A DNA stretch of 64,000 bases from CANMXU01 sp052030545 (GCF_052030545.1 NZ_JBPDIH010000002.1:496001-560000), one strand, 5' to 3'. Positions 27,588 to 36,927 are shown, counted from the first letter of the stretch. Made by a program: numbers and translations. Notes: generated from the sequence alone by a model not told the origin.

Positions 27588-27734
27588 TAAAAAACCCAAT
27601 TATAAAAATGTTACTTTAATAATAATTCAAGCATTTGCTTAAACTATCGGTTAAAAGGCTACGCTAGTACCCCTTCGAGTATCGAGCCCATTGCAAATAT
27701 TCATGGAAATTGAACAAGTGCATTTGTAACTAGG

Positions 27735-27772
27735 GAGCGCGGATTATACAGAAGTTATTTGCAAAAATCACG
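27735..27772 (-). promoter_or_regulatory. Promoter of rplM-rpsI
   Basis: On the minus strand a perfect TATAAT (27743-27748) is followed by the GC-rich discriminator CCGCGCTCCC, the pattern of stringently controlled ribosomal promoters. No good -35 hexamer is seen at the usual spacing. It predicts a leader of about 150 nt before rplM. Confidence 0.65.
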
Positions 27773-27813
27773 TCTATTTTTCAAACAATTGCTAATTTTT
27801 TTCATTTTAAAGA

Positions 27814-27847
27814 AAAACGCCCGAGCTAGCATTAACTCAGGCGTTTA
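27814..27847 (-). terminator. Probable terminator of the nrdJ operon
   Basis: Stem AAACGCCTGAG/CTCGGGCGTTT with one mismatched pair, followed on the minus strand by TTTTTC. It lies beyond the repeat array downstream of nrdJb, so the array would be part of the nrdJ 3' UTR. Confidence 0.75.
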
Positions 27848-27892
27848 TTTCATTTTCAAAGCAAGCAATTTAGCCATTCACTAAAGGCAAAC

Positions 27893-28027
27893 ATCTAGCT
27901 TCCCACTGTTCACTTTTAGCTTGTCGCTTGCGACTTTCAACTTGCAGCTATTTACTTACCGCTTTCCACTTGCAGCTTCTAACTTGTCACTTTCAGCTTA
28001 CCGCTTTTAACTTCTAACTTGCAGCTG
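27893..28027. repeat. Array of short AAGCT/TTGCAGCTT-type words after nrdJb
   Basis: About 135 bp made almost wholly of variations on CTTGCAGCTT, CTTTCAACTTG and TTACCGCTTT, in imperfect 8-15-bp units. On the opposite strand it reads as AAGCTGCAAGT-like words. The array begins 3 bp after the nrdJb stop codon. The same vocabulary occurs in the array at 41707-42040. Confidence 0.8.
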
Positions 28028-28030
28028 CTC

Positions 28031-28711
28031 TTAACCACATTTTGAGTCGCCACAGTTTAAGCACGTTGCGCAGCCGTCTAACAATACCACCGCTTTTTGA
28101 TGACACTTATTACAACTAGTCGCTGTTGCCGGAAAGTCACTGTTATTGTTTGTTGCATTGGCGTCAGCTTCAGCTTTGGCTGCCGCTTTCTTTTGTTGGA
28201 TATAAGCCTGCTGATGGGTGTCAATTTCGTTACCAGGCAACATATCTAACGTTTTTAAATGCGTTTCAATGATATGACCAATTTCAGCAACCACTGACGG
28301 CATAAAAATACCGGTACCACGTTGGTAGTAACCACCTTTTGGATCAAAAACGGCTTTTAGCTCTTCCACTAAAAAGGTGCAGTCGCCGCCTTTTCTAAAT
28401 ACCGCTGAAATAACACGCGTTAGTGCGACAATCCACGAGTAAAATTCCATGTTTTTAGAGTTAACAAAAATTTCAAACGGACGACGAATTTCTTGCTCTG
28501 TACCTTGGTTCAACAAGATATCGTTGATGGTTATGTACAAGGCGTGATCTGACACTGGCGGCTTAATTTTATAGGTAGAGCCCACTAACATTTCAGGACG
28601 CTTGGTATTTTCGTTTAAATTCACCGACTCGTTTTCTGGTGTGTTAGCTTCAGTTTTTTCTTCCGCACTTTGCACTTTTGCTGCGGTAATATTTTGCTTA
28701 ATTTCAATCAT
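28031..28711 (-). CDS. nrdJb: B12-dependent ribonucleotide reductase, small C-terminal part (NrdJb)
   Basis: 226 residues. The C-terminus carries the zinc-ribbon found at the end of class II reductases (CNKCH, CATCLNC, SKCG), whose cysteines help recycle the active-site disulfide. The middle has SDHALYITINDI and ISAVFRKGGDCTFLVEELK, typical of the NrdJ C-terminal region. In many bacteria this is fused to NrdJ; here, as in Pseudomonas aeruginosa, it is a separate gene 44 bp downstream of nrdJa. Confidence 0.9.
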   Translation of the reverse strand: MIEIKQNITAAKVQSAEEKTEANTPENESVNLNENTKRPEMLVGSTYKIKPPVSDHALYITINDILLNQGTEQEIRRPFEIFVNSKNMEFYSWIVALTRVISAVFRKGGDCTFLVEELKAVFDPKGGYYQRGTGIFMPSVVAEIGHIIETHLKTLDMLPGNEIDTHQQAYIQQKKAAAKAEADANATNNNSDFPATATSCNKCHQKAVVLLDGCATCLNCGDSKCG

Positions 28712-28755
28712 GGTCTTTCCTCAATTCATTTACATCAAAGGGTATGTCACAGCGT

Positions 28756-30921
28756 TTATAATTTGCCGTAATACCCTTCTTTTAGTGCGTCGTGCAGGTT
28801 GGCAGCGGTATGAACTTCGCCATCGTACGTAATTTCTTCATTACCTTTTGCACTAATCACTGTGCCGTCAGCTAAGGTAAAGTCATAAGTCACATTCGCT
28901 AGATCTTCTTCTTTGACTAATACACCTTGGTGAACTTCTGGGTTAAACCTAAAAGTTGTGCAACCTTTTAACCCTTTGTCGTAGGCGTACATATAAACAT
29001 CTTTAAACTTCTCAAAAGCAAAATCCGTTGGAATATTGATCGTTTTTGAAATCGACGAATCAATCCAATATTGCGACGCGGCTTGCACATCAACGTGCTC
29101 TTGTGGCGAAATTGCTTCACTGGCGGTGAAATATGCTGGTAATTGGTTAGCTTCATCGCCATAAGGTTGTGCGTTTTTATTCACTAACTCGCGATAAGCT
29201 AATAATTCAAAGCTTGAAACGGCAACTGACTCTTTAGACTTTTTACCTTCACGAATAATGTTGCGGTGATATTCATGAGCAAAACTTGGCTCGATACCAT
29301 TTGAAACATTGTTACCTAAGCTAAGCGCTAAAGTCCCGGTTGGTGCAATTGAAGTGTGATGAGTAAAGCGAGCACCCACTTGCGCTAATTCTGCTACTAA
29401 TTCAGGTGCTTCTTCTGCGATACGTTGCATATAACGACTATATTTAGCATGCAATACTGCGCCTTTAATTTTATCGCCTACTTTAATGCCATCTTTCGCC
29501 ATTTCAGGGCGCTTGTGTAACATCGCTGCGGTAACGGTAAATTCTTTTGCCAAAATAGGCGCCGGACCTTTTTCTTTCGCTAGCTCTAACGCGGCTTGCC
29601 AACCGGTTACCGCCAATACTTTTGACGCTTCTTCGGTAAAGGCAATGGCTTCTGGGCTGTTATATGGCATTTTCAACATGGTCATCGCTGAGCCTAAACC
29701 TAAATAGCCCATGCCATGACGGCGTTTATTTTGAATTTCAATGCGCTGCTCTTCTAGCGGTAAACCGTTAATTTCAACCACGTTATCAAGCATGCGAGTA
29801 AATACGCTGACCACTTCTCTAAATTTGTCCCAATTAAAACGCGCTTGCTCGGTAAATGGGTTCTCAACAAATTTCACTAAGTTGACTGAACCTAAAAGGC
29901 ATGCGCCGTGCGGCGGTAAAATTTGTTCGCCGCAAGGGTTACTGGCACGAAGCTGTTCACAGAACCAGTTGTTATTCATGTCGTTTGCATGGTCGATAAG
30001 TAAGAAACCTGGCTCGGCATAATCAAAGGTATTAGCCATGATCATATCCCAAAGCCTTGAAGCGGCAATGGTATTGTAAATACGACAGGCGATTTGTCCG
30101 GTTTCATTAACAATATAACCGTGCTCTTTCACGTACTCGGCTTCAAAATGGTTTTCTTTATAAACAATTTTTGAACTGTCGGTTAAATCAAATGCTTCTG
30201 TTGCGAGTTCTTTTTCAGAAATAGGAAACACTAACGGCCAAACTGAGTCAGACTTTACCGCTTCCATAAACTCATCTGTTATAAGCAACGATAAGTTAAA
30301 TTGACGCAGGCGACCGTCTTCACGTTTAGCTAAAATAAATTCTTTTACATCAGGGTGTGAAACATCAAACACGCCCATTTGTGCGCCGCGGCGACCACCG
30401 GCCGAGCTTACGGTAAAACACATTTTGTCGAAAATATCCATAAACGACAACGGACCTGACGTGGTAGCCCCCGCGCCTGCAACATAAGCGCCGCTAGGTC
30501 TAAGTGTTGAAAACTCATAACCAATGCCACAACCTGCTTTTAAGGTTAAACCCGACTCATGCACGCGACTTAAAATGCCGGTCATAGAATCGCTAATGGT
30601 GCCAGAAACCGTGCAGTTAATGGTTGACGTTGCCGGTTTGAATTTTTCAGCACCAGCATTTGAAATAACGCGACCTGCTGGGTATGCACCAGCTTCCATC
30701 GCCCATTTAAATTTTTGCTGCCACTTTTTCTTATCTTTTGGCTCGATTGCCGCCAAGGCAGAAGCGACACGTTCAAAGGTTTGGTCAATGCTATTTTCTT
30801 GCGCGACACCATGTTTATCTTTAAGGCGATATTTTTTATCCCAGATATCTAGCGAAGCAGCTTGAAGTTCAATTTCTTGAGTGGTTTTTGTCGCGACATT
30901 GTTAAGCATGAGTTTTTCCAA
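28756..30921 (-). CDS. nrdJa: B12-dependent (class II) ribonucleotide reductase, catalytic part (NrdJa)
   Basis: 721 residues. Reduces ribonucleotides with an adenosylcobalamin-derived radical, oxygen-independently. Visible motifs: the substrate-site Cys in TINCTVSGTISDSM (about 108), AGGRRGAQMGVFDVSHPDV, the active-site ASNPCGEQILPP and GSVNL, IAPTGTLALSLGNNVSNGIEP and the late GCTTFRFNP. Lengths and motif order are normal for the split enzyme. It links this locus to the B12-regulated genes at 4769-7275. Two NrdR boxes lie 57-104 bp upstream. Confidence 0.95.
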   Translation of the reverse strand: MEKLMLNNVATKTTQEIELQAASLDIWDKKYRLKDKHGVAQENSIDQTFERVASALAAIEPKDKKKWQQKFKWAMEAGAYPAGRVISNAGAEKFKPATSTINCTVSGTISDSMTGILSRVHESGLTLKAGCGIGYEFSTLRPSGAYVAGAGATTSGPLSFMDIFDKMCFTVSSAGGRRGAQMGVFDVSHPDVKEFILAKREDGRLRQFNLSLLITDEFMEAVKSDSVWPLVFPISEKELATEAFDLTDSSKIVYKENHFEAEYVKEHGYIVNETGQIACRIYNTIAASRLWDMIMANTFDYAEPGFLLIDHANDMNNNWFCEQLRASNPCGEQILPPHGACLLGSVNLVKFVENPFTEQARFNWDKFREVVSVFTRMLDNVVEINGLPLEEQRIEIQNKRRHGMGYLGLGSAMTMLKMPYNSPEAIAFTEEASKVLAVTGWQAALELAKEKGPAPILAKEFTVTAAMLHKRPEMAKDGIKVGDKIKGAVLHAKYSRYMQRIAEEAPELVAELAQVGARFTHHTSIAPTGTLALSLGNNVSNGIEPSFAHEYHRNIIREGKKSKESVAVSSFELLAYRELVNKNAQPYGDEANQLPAYFTASEAISPQEHVDVQAASQYWIDSSISKTINIPTDFAFEKFKDVYMYAYDKGLKGCTTFRFNPEVHQGVLVKEEDLANVTYDFTLADGTVISAKGNEEITYDGEVHTAANLHDALKEGYYGKL

Positions 30922-31292
30922 AACAGTTTTTTATGGAGCCTATGATAACGGTAATATTTGATAAAGCAAGCGACAAAACACAACATATAGATTAATTAAA
31001 AACACAAAACACTATATATTGTATTTTGTGATTTTAATCACTTTTGGCAAAAAAACAAAAAATTGATGAAAATGCACCCAAGTACAAAGAAATATACTAA
31101 TAAAAAATTATCGATTGCTTAAAGTTTGCGCGTAATTTTAAACACACAGTAGAAGAGTCGACGTTAATAAATAAGTCGATTACGATTGCAAAGAAATTGT
31201 AATAGATTTAGTGAAAGGAATATGTAACAAGTGTTAGCCCAGCATTAGCTTATTAGTTGCTAATGCCAAGCCTATCGAAAATAATTAAAAGC
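30922..31292. other. Intergenic region upstream of nrdJ
   Basis: 371 bp between nrdJa and the end of zapE. The nrdJ side contains the NrdR box pair. The rest (31025-31292) is AT-rich with no ORF or hairpin that I can defend. Confidence 0.6.
30978..31024 (-). promoter_or_regulatory. Tandem NrdR boxes
   Basis: Box 1 (31009-31024), ACACTATATATTGTAT, matches the ACACWATATATWGTGT consensus at all but one position. Box 2 (30978-30993) contains CAACATATAG, 9 of 10 core positions. Centre-to-centre distance is 31 bp, about three helical turns, which is the standard NrdR arrangement. NrdR represses reductase genes when dATP is abundant. Confidence 0.85.
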
Positions 31293-32408
31293 TTAAGGTA
31301 AGTGTTCGCTGGCTAAATAATCGTGCGATTGCATTTCTTGTAAGCGAGACAAACAACGTTTAAATTCAAAAACCAGTCGTCCATCACAATATAGATCTTC
31401 AAGTGCAACTTGCGCAGAAATGATTAATTTCACATTTCGTTCGTAAAATTCATCCACCAACGCAATAAATCGTCGCGCTGCGTCATCACAATCACCATTC
31501 ATTTGCGTAACATGGGCAAGCAACACCGTATGGTATAACTTACTGATTTCCATGTAATCGCCCTGACTTCTTGCACTTTCACATAGCTCTGAAAATTCAA
31601 AATGCACTACGCCATCCGAAACCTCAACAGTGGCAAGTTTTCGATTATTAATATCGATTGTCGTATTTTTTGACCCCGGCTCACAAGAAAGCTGTTCAAA
31701 ATAACGGAATAAGTTTTCGTCAGCTTTTTGATCGAGCGGGTAATGATAAATTTCCGCTTGCTCTAAGGTGCGCAAACGATAATCAACACCGCTATCAACA
31801 TTTACCACATCAGTATGCTGATTAATTAATGCGATGGCTGGTAAAAATCGCGCCCGCTGCAAACCGTTACGGTACAGCTCATCAGGAATAATGTTTGAGG
31901 TTGCAACCAAGGTAACGTTATGGGCAAATAGCTCTTCAAATAAAGTGCCTAAAATCATCGCATCAGTAATGTCTGAAACAAAAAATTCGTCAAAGCAAAT
32001 AATACAAGTTTCGTCGGCAAAACGTTTGGCAATGATCTTTAGCGGATCAGATTGCCCGGTTAAGGTTTTCAATTCTTGATGAACACGGTGCATAAATCGA
32101 TGAAAATGCACGCGCATTTTATTTTCAAATGGCAGGCAGTCATAAAAGGTATCAACTAAATAGGTTTTACCGCGACCAACACCGCCCCAAAAGTAGAGTC
32201 CTTGAATTGACTTTTTAGGTTGCTTATCAACAACACGCTTCCAGCGGTTTAATACTTTTTTAAAACCCGACACCGGCAAAGGTTTGTTTTGCAGGTCTTC
32301 ATATAAACGCTGCAGATGTTTGACCGCGTTTTCTTGAGCAGCATCGTATTGAAAATCGTCACGAGCTAAATCTTGGTTATACTTATCTAAAGGCGAAAGA
32401 TTAATCAT
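31293..32408 (-). CDS. zapE: Cell division protein ZapE (AFG1-like ATPase)
   Basis: 371 residues. AAA-type ATPase with Walker A GVGRGKTYLVDTFYD at about 91 and Walker B CIICFDEFFVSDITDA, plus SNIIPDELYRNGLQR, the ZapE signature. It acts at the Z-ring in late division and under stress. Length normal. Divergent from zapG. Confidence 0.96.
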   Translation of the reverse strand: MINLSPLDKYNQDLARDDFQYDAAQENAVKHLQRLYEDLQNKPLPVSGFKKVLNRWKRVVDKQPKKSIQGLYFWGGVGRGKTYLVDTFYDCLPFENKMRVHFHRFMHRVHQELKTLTGQSDPLKIIAKRFADETCIICFDEFFVSDITDAMILGTLFEELFAHNVTLVATSNIIPDELYRNGLQRARFLPAIALINQHTDVVNVDSGVDYRLRTLEQAEIYHYPLDQKADENLFRYFEQLSCEPGSKNTTIDINNRKLATVEVSDGVVHFEFSELCESARSQGDYMEISKLYHTVLLAHVTQMNGDCDDAARRFIALVDEFYERNVKLIISAQVALEDLYCDGRLVFEFKRCLSRLQEMQSHDYLASEHLP

Positions 32409-32572
32409 TTACCAACCATTTCATTAAAAGGAGCTTGAAAAAAATTAAATTGCAAACATATTCACTATATATGCAAGGTTAAGCGCGTTATATTATCCAT
32501 TAGTCGCTATTTATTTAGTTATATGGTTATTTTCACTAATTTTTGTCTTGAATACAATTAAGGTCGTACAGT

Positions 32573-33025
32573 ATGAGTGTAGGTATAGGGTTAATTATTT
32601 TTATTATTGGTGCAATTGCTGGCTTTGTTATCAGTAAATTGGTGTCGTCTTCTGCAAAAGAGCAAAAACTTGCCGAACAAGCAAGCCAAAGTGAAGCTGA
32701 GTTGCAACAGTACAAACAAGATGTTGCCGAGCACTTAGAAAGCTCTGCAAAATTATTAGAACAAATGAACACTACTTGCCAAAATGCGATGTCGCAAATG
32801 GCGCAAAGCACTAAGCTATTAAAGCAAGCAACACCGGCTGAAGGCACGCCAATGCCATTTTTCTCAAAAGAAACTCAAGAGCAGCTTGCAGAAACTGTGT
32901 CGCTAAGACACCAAAGAAAAGAAGCTAAATCAGAAGAAAACTTAACCGAGCCACCGCTTGATTACTCAGGCAATCCAAGTGGTTTGTTTCGTGATGAGAA
33001 ACACTCTGTTACAAACCCTGAATAA
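32573..33025 (+). CDS. zapG: Z-ring associated protein ZapG (YhcB, DUF1043)
   Basis: 150 residues. An N-terminal membrane helix (IGLIIFIIGAIAGFVISKL) is followed by a coiled coil (about 25-85) and a charged tail containing the family-typical PPLDYSGNPSGLF near the end. YhcB/ZapG links cell division and envelope growth. It lies immediately upstream of degQ, the usual yhcB-degQ-degS order. Confidence 0.94.
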   Translation: MSVGIGLIIFIIGAIAGFVISKLVSSSAKEQKLAEQASQSEAELQQYKQDVAEHLESSAKLLEQMNTTCQNAMSQMAQSTKLLKQATPAEGTPMPFFSKETQEQLAETVSLRHQRKEAKSEENLTEPPLDYSGNPSGLFRDEKHSVTNPE

Positions 33026-33102
33026 GCTATTTCGGAACTTTATCAAATTTACTCAGTCTTTTAATAAGTCAATTATATTAAGTTTAAGGAATTATTTTTA
33101 TT

Positions 33103-34461
33103 ATGAAAAAACTGACTGCTGTTATAAGCGCTTCGTTACTTTCTAGTACCCTGCTGTTGTCGAGCTTGCCTGTGCAAGCGAATTTACCGTTTGCTGTGAA
33201 TGGACAAGAATTACCTAGTTTGGCACCAATGCTTGAAAAAACAACACCGGCAGTGGTTAGCATTTCAGTAAAAGGTACCCATGAAATTGAGCAACGTGTA
33301 CCTGACGTATTTAGACGTTTTTTTGGTAATAATCGCCAGCAAGGCCCGCAAACACAAGAACGCCCATTTCAAGGTTTAGGCTCAGGTGTCATTATTGATG
33401 CTGACGAAGGTTATATCATTACCAATAACCACGTTATTGACCAAGCCGACGAAATTATGATCACCTTAAAAGATGGTCGTCAGCTTGAAGCGAAAAAACT
33501 TGGCTCTGACGCTGGCAGCGATATCGCTTTATTACAAGTTGATGCTGAAGATTTAGTTGAAATTAAAATTGCTGACTCTGACGCCTTACGTGTTGGCGAC
33601 TTTGCCGTAGCCATTGGTAGCCCATTTGGTTTAGGTCAAACCGTTACATCTGGTATTGTCAGCGCTTTAGGTCGAAGTGGTTTAAACATTGAAAATTTTG
33701 AAGACTTTATTCAAACCGACGCGGCAATCAATAGCGGTAACTCAGGTGGCGCACTGGTTAACTTACGCGGTGAATTAATTGGCGTTAATACCGCCATTTT
33801 AGGACCAAGTGGTGGCAACGTTGGTATTGGCTTTGCCATTCCAAGCAACATGATGAAAAACCTAATCGATCAAATTATTGAGTTTGGTGAAATTCGTCGT
33901 GGCGTATTAGGTGTTGCTGGCCGAAGCGTTAATAGTGAAATTGCCAAAGCAATGGAACTTAAAACTAACCAAGGTGGTTTTGTCGAACAAGTAGTGCCTG
34001 ACTCGGCAGCCGACAATGCTGGCATTAAAGCGGGCGACGTTATTGTTAAAGTTAACGGTAAAGCGGTTAAGTCGTTTAACGAACTGCGCGGCAAAATTGG
34101 CTCTATTGGCGCAGGCAAAGAAGTTGAAATTACCGTTATTCGTGACGGCAAAGAAAAAGACTTTGATGTGACTTTGAAAAAGTCTGAAGCAGCCAATGTT
34201 GAAGCCTCTAGTATTCACCCAATGCTAGAAGGTGCTGAATTAGAAAATAGCACCAAGAGCAAAGGTATTGTTGTTGGTGACGTTGAATCAGGTAGCCCTG
34301 CTGAAATGATAGGCCTTGAAGAAGATGACGTTATTACTGGTATTAACCGTACACGTGTTACGTCAATTGCCGATTTACGCAAATACCTAAAAGATCATAA
34401 AGGAGTATTGGCACTGAATATTGTCCGCGGCGGCAACAACTTATACTTGATGATCCGTTAA
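33103..34461 (+). CDS. degQ: Periplasmic serine endoprotease DegQ
   Basis: 452-residue Do-family protease/chaperone. Signal peptide to about 26 (VQA). Catalytic triad His110 (ITNNHVID), Asp140 (GSDIALLQ) and Ser214 (NSGNSGGALV). Two PDZ domains at about 260-350 and 370-450. Degrades misfolded periplasmic proteins. Its own terminator follows, so degS has separate transcription. Confidence 0.96.
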   Translation: MKKLTAVISASLLSSTLLLSSLPVQANLPFAVNGQELPSLAPMLEKTTPAVVSISVKGTHEIEQRVPDVFRRFFGNNRQQGPQTQERPFQGLGSGVIIDADEGYIITNNHVIDQADEIMITLKDGRQLEAKKLGSDAGSDIALLQVDAEDLVEIKIADSDALRVGDFAVAIGSPFGLGQTVTSGIVSALGRSGLNIENFEDFIQTDAAINSGNSGGALVNLRGELIGVNTAILGPSGGNVGIGFAIPSNMMKNLIDQIIEFGEIRRGVLGVAGRSVNSEIAKAMELKTNQGGFVEQVVPDSAADNAGIKAGDVIVKVNGKAVKSFNELRGKIGSIGAGKEVEITVIRDGKEKDFDVTLKKSEAANVEASSIHPMLEGAELENSTKSKGIVVGDVESGSPAEMIGLEEDDVITGINRTRVTSIADLRKYLKDHKGVLALNIVRGGNNLYLMIR

Positions 34462-34492
34462 TCCCTGAACGAACGCTTATCGTTAATACATT

Positions 34493-34520
34493 ATGGCTCC
34501 TTTGGGAGCCATTTTATTTT
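34493..34520 (+). terminator. Terminator after degQ
   Basis: Stem ATGGCTCC/GGGAGCCAT with a 3-base loop followed by TTTATTTTT on the plus strand, 31 bp after the degQ stop. Confidence 0.92.
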
Positions 34521-34709
34521 TATGCTCGAAAATTATGCTATCAGCTAACAAATAAAAGACTCGACAGCTTAGCGATAAAAAGTATATGAATTGTGCAATA
34601 AAGCCTTCATTTGTAAAGTTAACTATTAACGATTAAGATTAAGCGTAAAGTTACCCTAACTGTGGTAGCCTAGAAAAAAACAATAATCACTTACCTAGAC
34701 TGTAAATTC

Positions 34710-35783
34710 ATGATCGCACAATTATTCTCATTCATTAAATACGTATTACATGCCGCCAGCTACGGGGTGATGATCGCAGTTGTATTATTGTTAGTCGTGC
34801 CTGAATTTCGTTTAGAAAATGCCACCTTATCAACATTATTAGAGCCGTCGACTCAAAAACAACAACCACTTTCTTATGCCCGAGCAGTTGCCAATGCCGC
34901 ACCAGCCGTTGTTAATATTTACTCAAGAGAGTTTCAGCAAAGTCCACGTTTTGGGCAAAACAACCAAACCACACGTTTAGGTTTAGGCTCGGGCGTTATT
35001 ATGCACAGTGAAGGCTATATACTGACTAACTTTCACGTAGTACAAAATGCCGATCTTATTGAGGTATTGCTGCAAAATGGCAGTACCTATGCTGCTGAAC
35101 TCATTGGCTTTGATAAGTTTACCGACTTAGCCGTGCTAAAAGTAGACGCGCACAATTTACCCGTTATTCCACAAAACCCAACGCAAAAATCCTTGGTTGG
35201 CGATGTAGTGCTTGCCATAGGTAACCCATTAAATTTAGGGCAAACCGTTACCCAAGGCATTATTAGTGCTACTGGGCGAAATGGCTTAAGTAATACTAGC
35301 CATTTAGAGTTTTTACAGATGGACGCCGCCATTAACGATGGTAACTCAGGTGGCGCATTAGTGAATACCAACGGTGAGCTAGTTGGCATTAATTCAAGAA
35401 AGTTCACCCAGAGTAATCCGCAACTTAATATTCAAGGTATTTTCTTTTCAGTGCCCTATCAGCTGGCCTATAAGATCATGCAAAAAATTATTGAAAATGG
35501 TGAAGTGGTTCGTGGTTATTTAGGCATTTCTGCAAGAACATATATCGATAGTTTCAAAGGCATTGTGATTGACCAGATCACCGACAACAGTCCAGCACAA
35601 AAAGCAGGCTTGCGAAAAGGCGATATTATTTATCAAATTGAACAGACGCCAATTACCGGCATGACTCACGCATTAGATATTATTGCAGAAACACGACCTA
35701 ACACAGTGTTGACCTTTAAGATTTATCGTCAAAATATTCAGTTAGATGTGCCGGTAACGATTGAAAAAGCTATCGCGCCTTAA
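34710..35783 (+). CDS. degS: Stress-sensor serine protease DegS
   Basis: 357 residues. An uncleaved N-terminal anchor (AASYGVMIAVVLLLVVPEF) replaces the DegQ signal peptide. Triad His109, Asp139 and Ser213 (NDGNSGGALV), and a single C-terminal PDZ domain (about 255-345). DegS senses unfolded outer-membrane proteins and starts RseA cleavage, releasing sigma E. One PDZ plus an anchor distinguish it from DegQ. Confidence 0.96.
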   Translation: MIAQLFSFIKYVLHAASYGVMIAVVLLLVVPEFRLENATLSTLLEPSTQKQQPLSYARAVANAAPAVVNIYSREFQQSPRFGQNNQTTRLGLGSGVIMHSEGYILTNFHVVQNADLIEVLLQNGSTYAAELIGFDKFTDLAVLKVDAHNLPVIPQNPTQKSLVGDVVLAIGNPLNLGQTVTQGIISATGRNGLSNTSHLEFLQMDAAINDGNSGGALVNTNGELVGINSRKFTQSNPQLNIQGIFFSVPYQLAYKIMQKIIENGEVVRGYLGISARTYIDSFKGIVIDQITDNSPAQKAGLRKGDIIYQIEQTPITGMTHALDIIAETRPNTVLTFKIYRQNIQLDVPVTIEKAIAP

Positions 35784-35853
35784 CTACCTTAGCTATCGCA
35801 CGTTAGCTACCCCACCTAAACTGCCGCGCATTAGCTATGCAGAAAAATCACTC

Positions 35854-35881
35854 ACGGGTAAGTAAATAAAGACTTACCCGT
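35854..35881 (-). terminator. Hairpin between degS and the radical SAM gene
   Basis: Perfect 10-bp stem ACGGGTAAGT/ACTTACCCGT with an 8-base loop. On the minus strand it is followed by GAGTGATTTTTC, a delayed T-run. It lies 47 bp past the end of the radical SAM gene and 71 bp past degS, so it may serve one or both. Confidence 0.55.
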
Positions 35882-35927
35882 AAGAAAACAGCCACTCATT
35901 CAAAAAGTAAAAAGCTAATAGTTAAAA

Positions 35928-36818
35928 CTATAAGCCTCGTTGCCACTCTTGGCGCAAATTCACTTGCTGTGGTTGATGCAAGGCTTGTTGAACTTGTGCT
36001 AACAACTTTTCTTTATCTTGCCCCAGAATACCTTTAAGCACTAAATAATTCGAAGCGTGATCAGAGCGGAAAATTGTTTTATCTAGCTCAAGTGTGGTTA
36101 ACAAAGTTTCCATTTCTTCAAACAACTCACGCTGATTGAGTTGTCGAAAATCGCCATTAAAAGGTTTCGCAAAACGCTCTTCTCCTAACGGAAACGAAAC
36201 CACTAACGTCGCTAAATAATCAGGCTGGGCTTCATTCATTAATTTGGCGGAATTAATTGCATGTTGCTGAGAATATTTAGGTCCGCCTAAGCCATTTAAA
36301 ATCATCACTGAACTTTTTAAGCCGGCTGCTTTTATTTTCTGTAACGCTTGTAGCGAGCTTTGGTAACTTTCACCTTTGTTGATTAAAGTTAATACTTCAT
36401 CGTCGCCACTTTCGCAGCCAACATAGAGAATTTTTAAACCTAAACTTTTAAGCTCTGCTAGCTGTTCCACGGTTTTATTCCCTAAGTTACGAGGCAAGCA
36501 ATAACTTGATACTCGCACATTGTTTGGAAAATATTTTTGGATCAGCAGCATTATTTCTTTTAGGCGATTGAACGGCAACATCATCGCATCACCGTCAGCA
36601 AGAAAAACACGGCTCACTGGTAGCCCAGATTGTTTAATCGCTAATAGCTCTTGCTCAATAACCTCAGGCTTTTTCGGGCGAAACTTTTTCGACTCGCTGG
36701 TATACATATCGCAGAAAGTACATTTGTTCCACGAGCAGCCATTGGTGACTTGTAAAATTAAACTTTTCCATTCACTTGGCGGACGAAAGACAGGTTCAAT
36801 ATAAGACAAAGGGTACAT
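35928..36818 (-). CDS. Radical SAM protein
   Basis: 296 residues. The 4Fe-4S site is GCSWNKCTFCDMY with Cys28, Cys33 and Cys36, i.e. spacing CX4CX2C rather than the textbook CX3CX2C; this variant is familiar from a COG1032-type subfamily. Also FLADGDAMMLPFNRL, VRVSSYCLPRNL and ILYVGCESGDDEVL, the SAM- and substrate-barrel strands. No B12-binding domain. Reaction unknown. Divergent from no close partner; folA lies upstream on the same strand, 109 bp away. Confidence 0.88.
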   Translation of the reverse strand: MYPLSYIEPVFRPPSEWKSLILQVTNGCSWNKCTFCDMYTSESKKFRPKKPEVIEQELLAIKQSGLPVSRVFLADGDAMMLPFNRLKEIMLLIQKYFPNNVRVSSYCLPRNLGNKTVEQLAELKSLGLKILYVGCESGDDEVLTLINKGESYQSSLQALQKIKAAGLKSSVMILNGLGGPKYSQQHAINSAKLMNEAQPDYLATLVVSFPLGEERFAKPFNGDFRQLNQRELFEEMETLLTTLELDKTIFRSDHASNYLVLKGILGQDKEKLLAQVQQALHQPQQVNLRQEWQRGL

Positions 36819-36927
36819 ATCACTACCTACTAAAGAGTTAAATTAACTAGAGCATATTGACTTTTGTGGTATAAATTTCGTTCAAATCTTAACGGTTGTA
36901 AAAATATACACCCAAGATCAATAGGCT

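Larger units (their letters stand above)
27588..28030. other. Intergenic region between rplM and nrdJb
   Basis: 443 bp with no protein gene. From the rplM side it holds a leader of about 150 nt and promoter, the probable nrdJ terminator (27814-27847) and a repeat array (27893-28027) that runs up to the nrdJb stop codon. Confidence 0.7.

Noticed and set aside
27600..27740. Possible tRNA or small RNA in the rplM leader
   Set aside because: No cloverleaf or TPsiC-arm sequence could be built; best explained as a 5' UTR.
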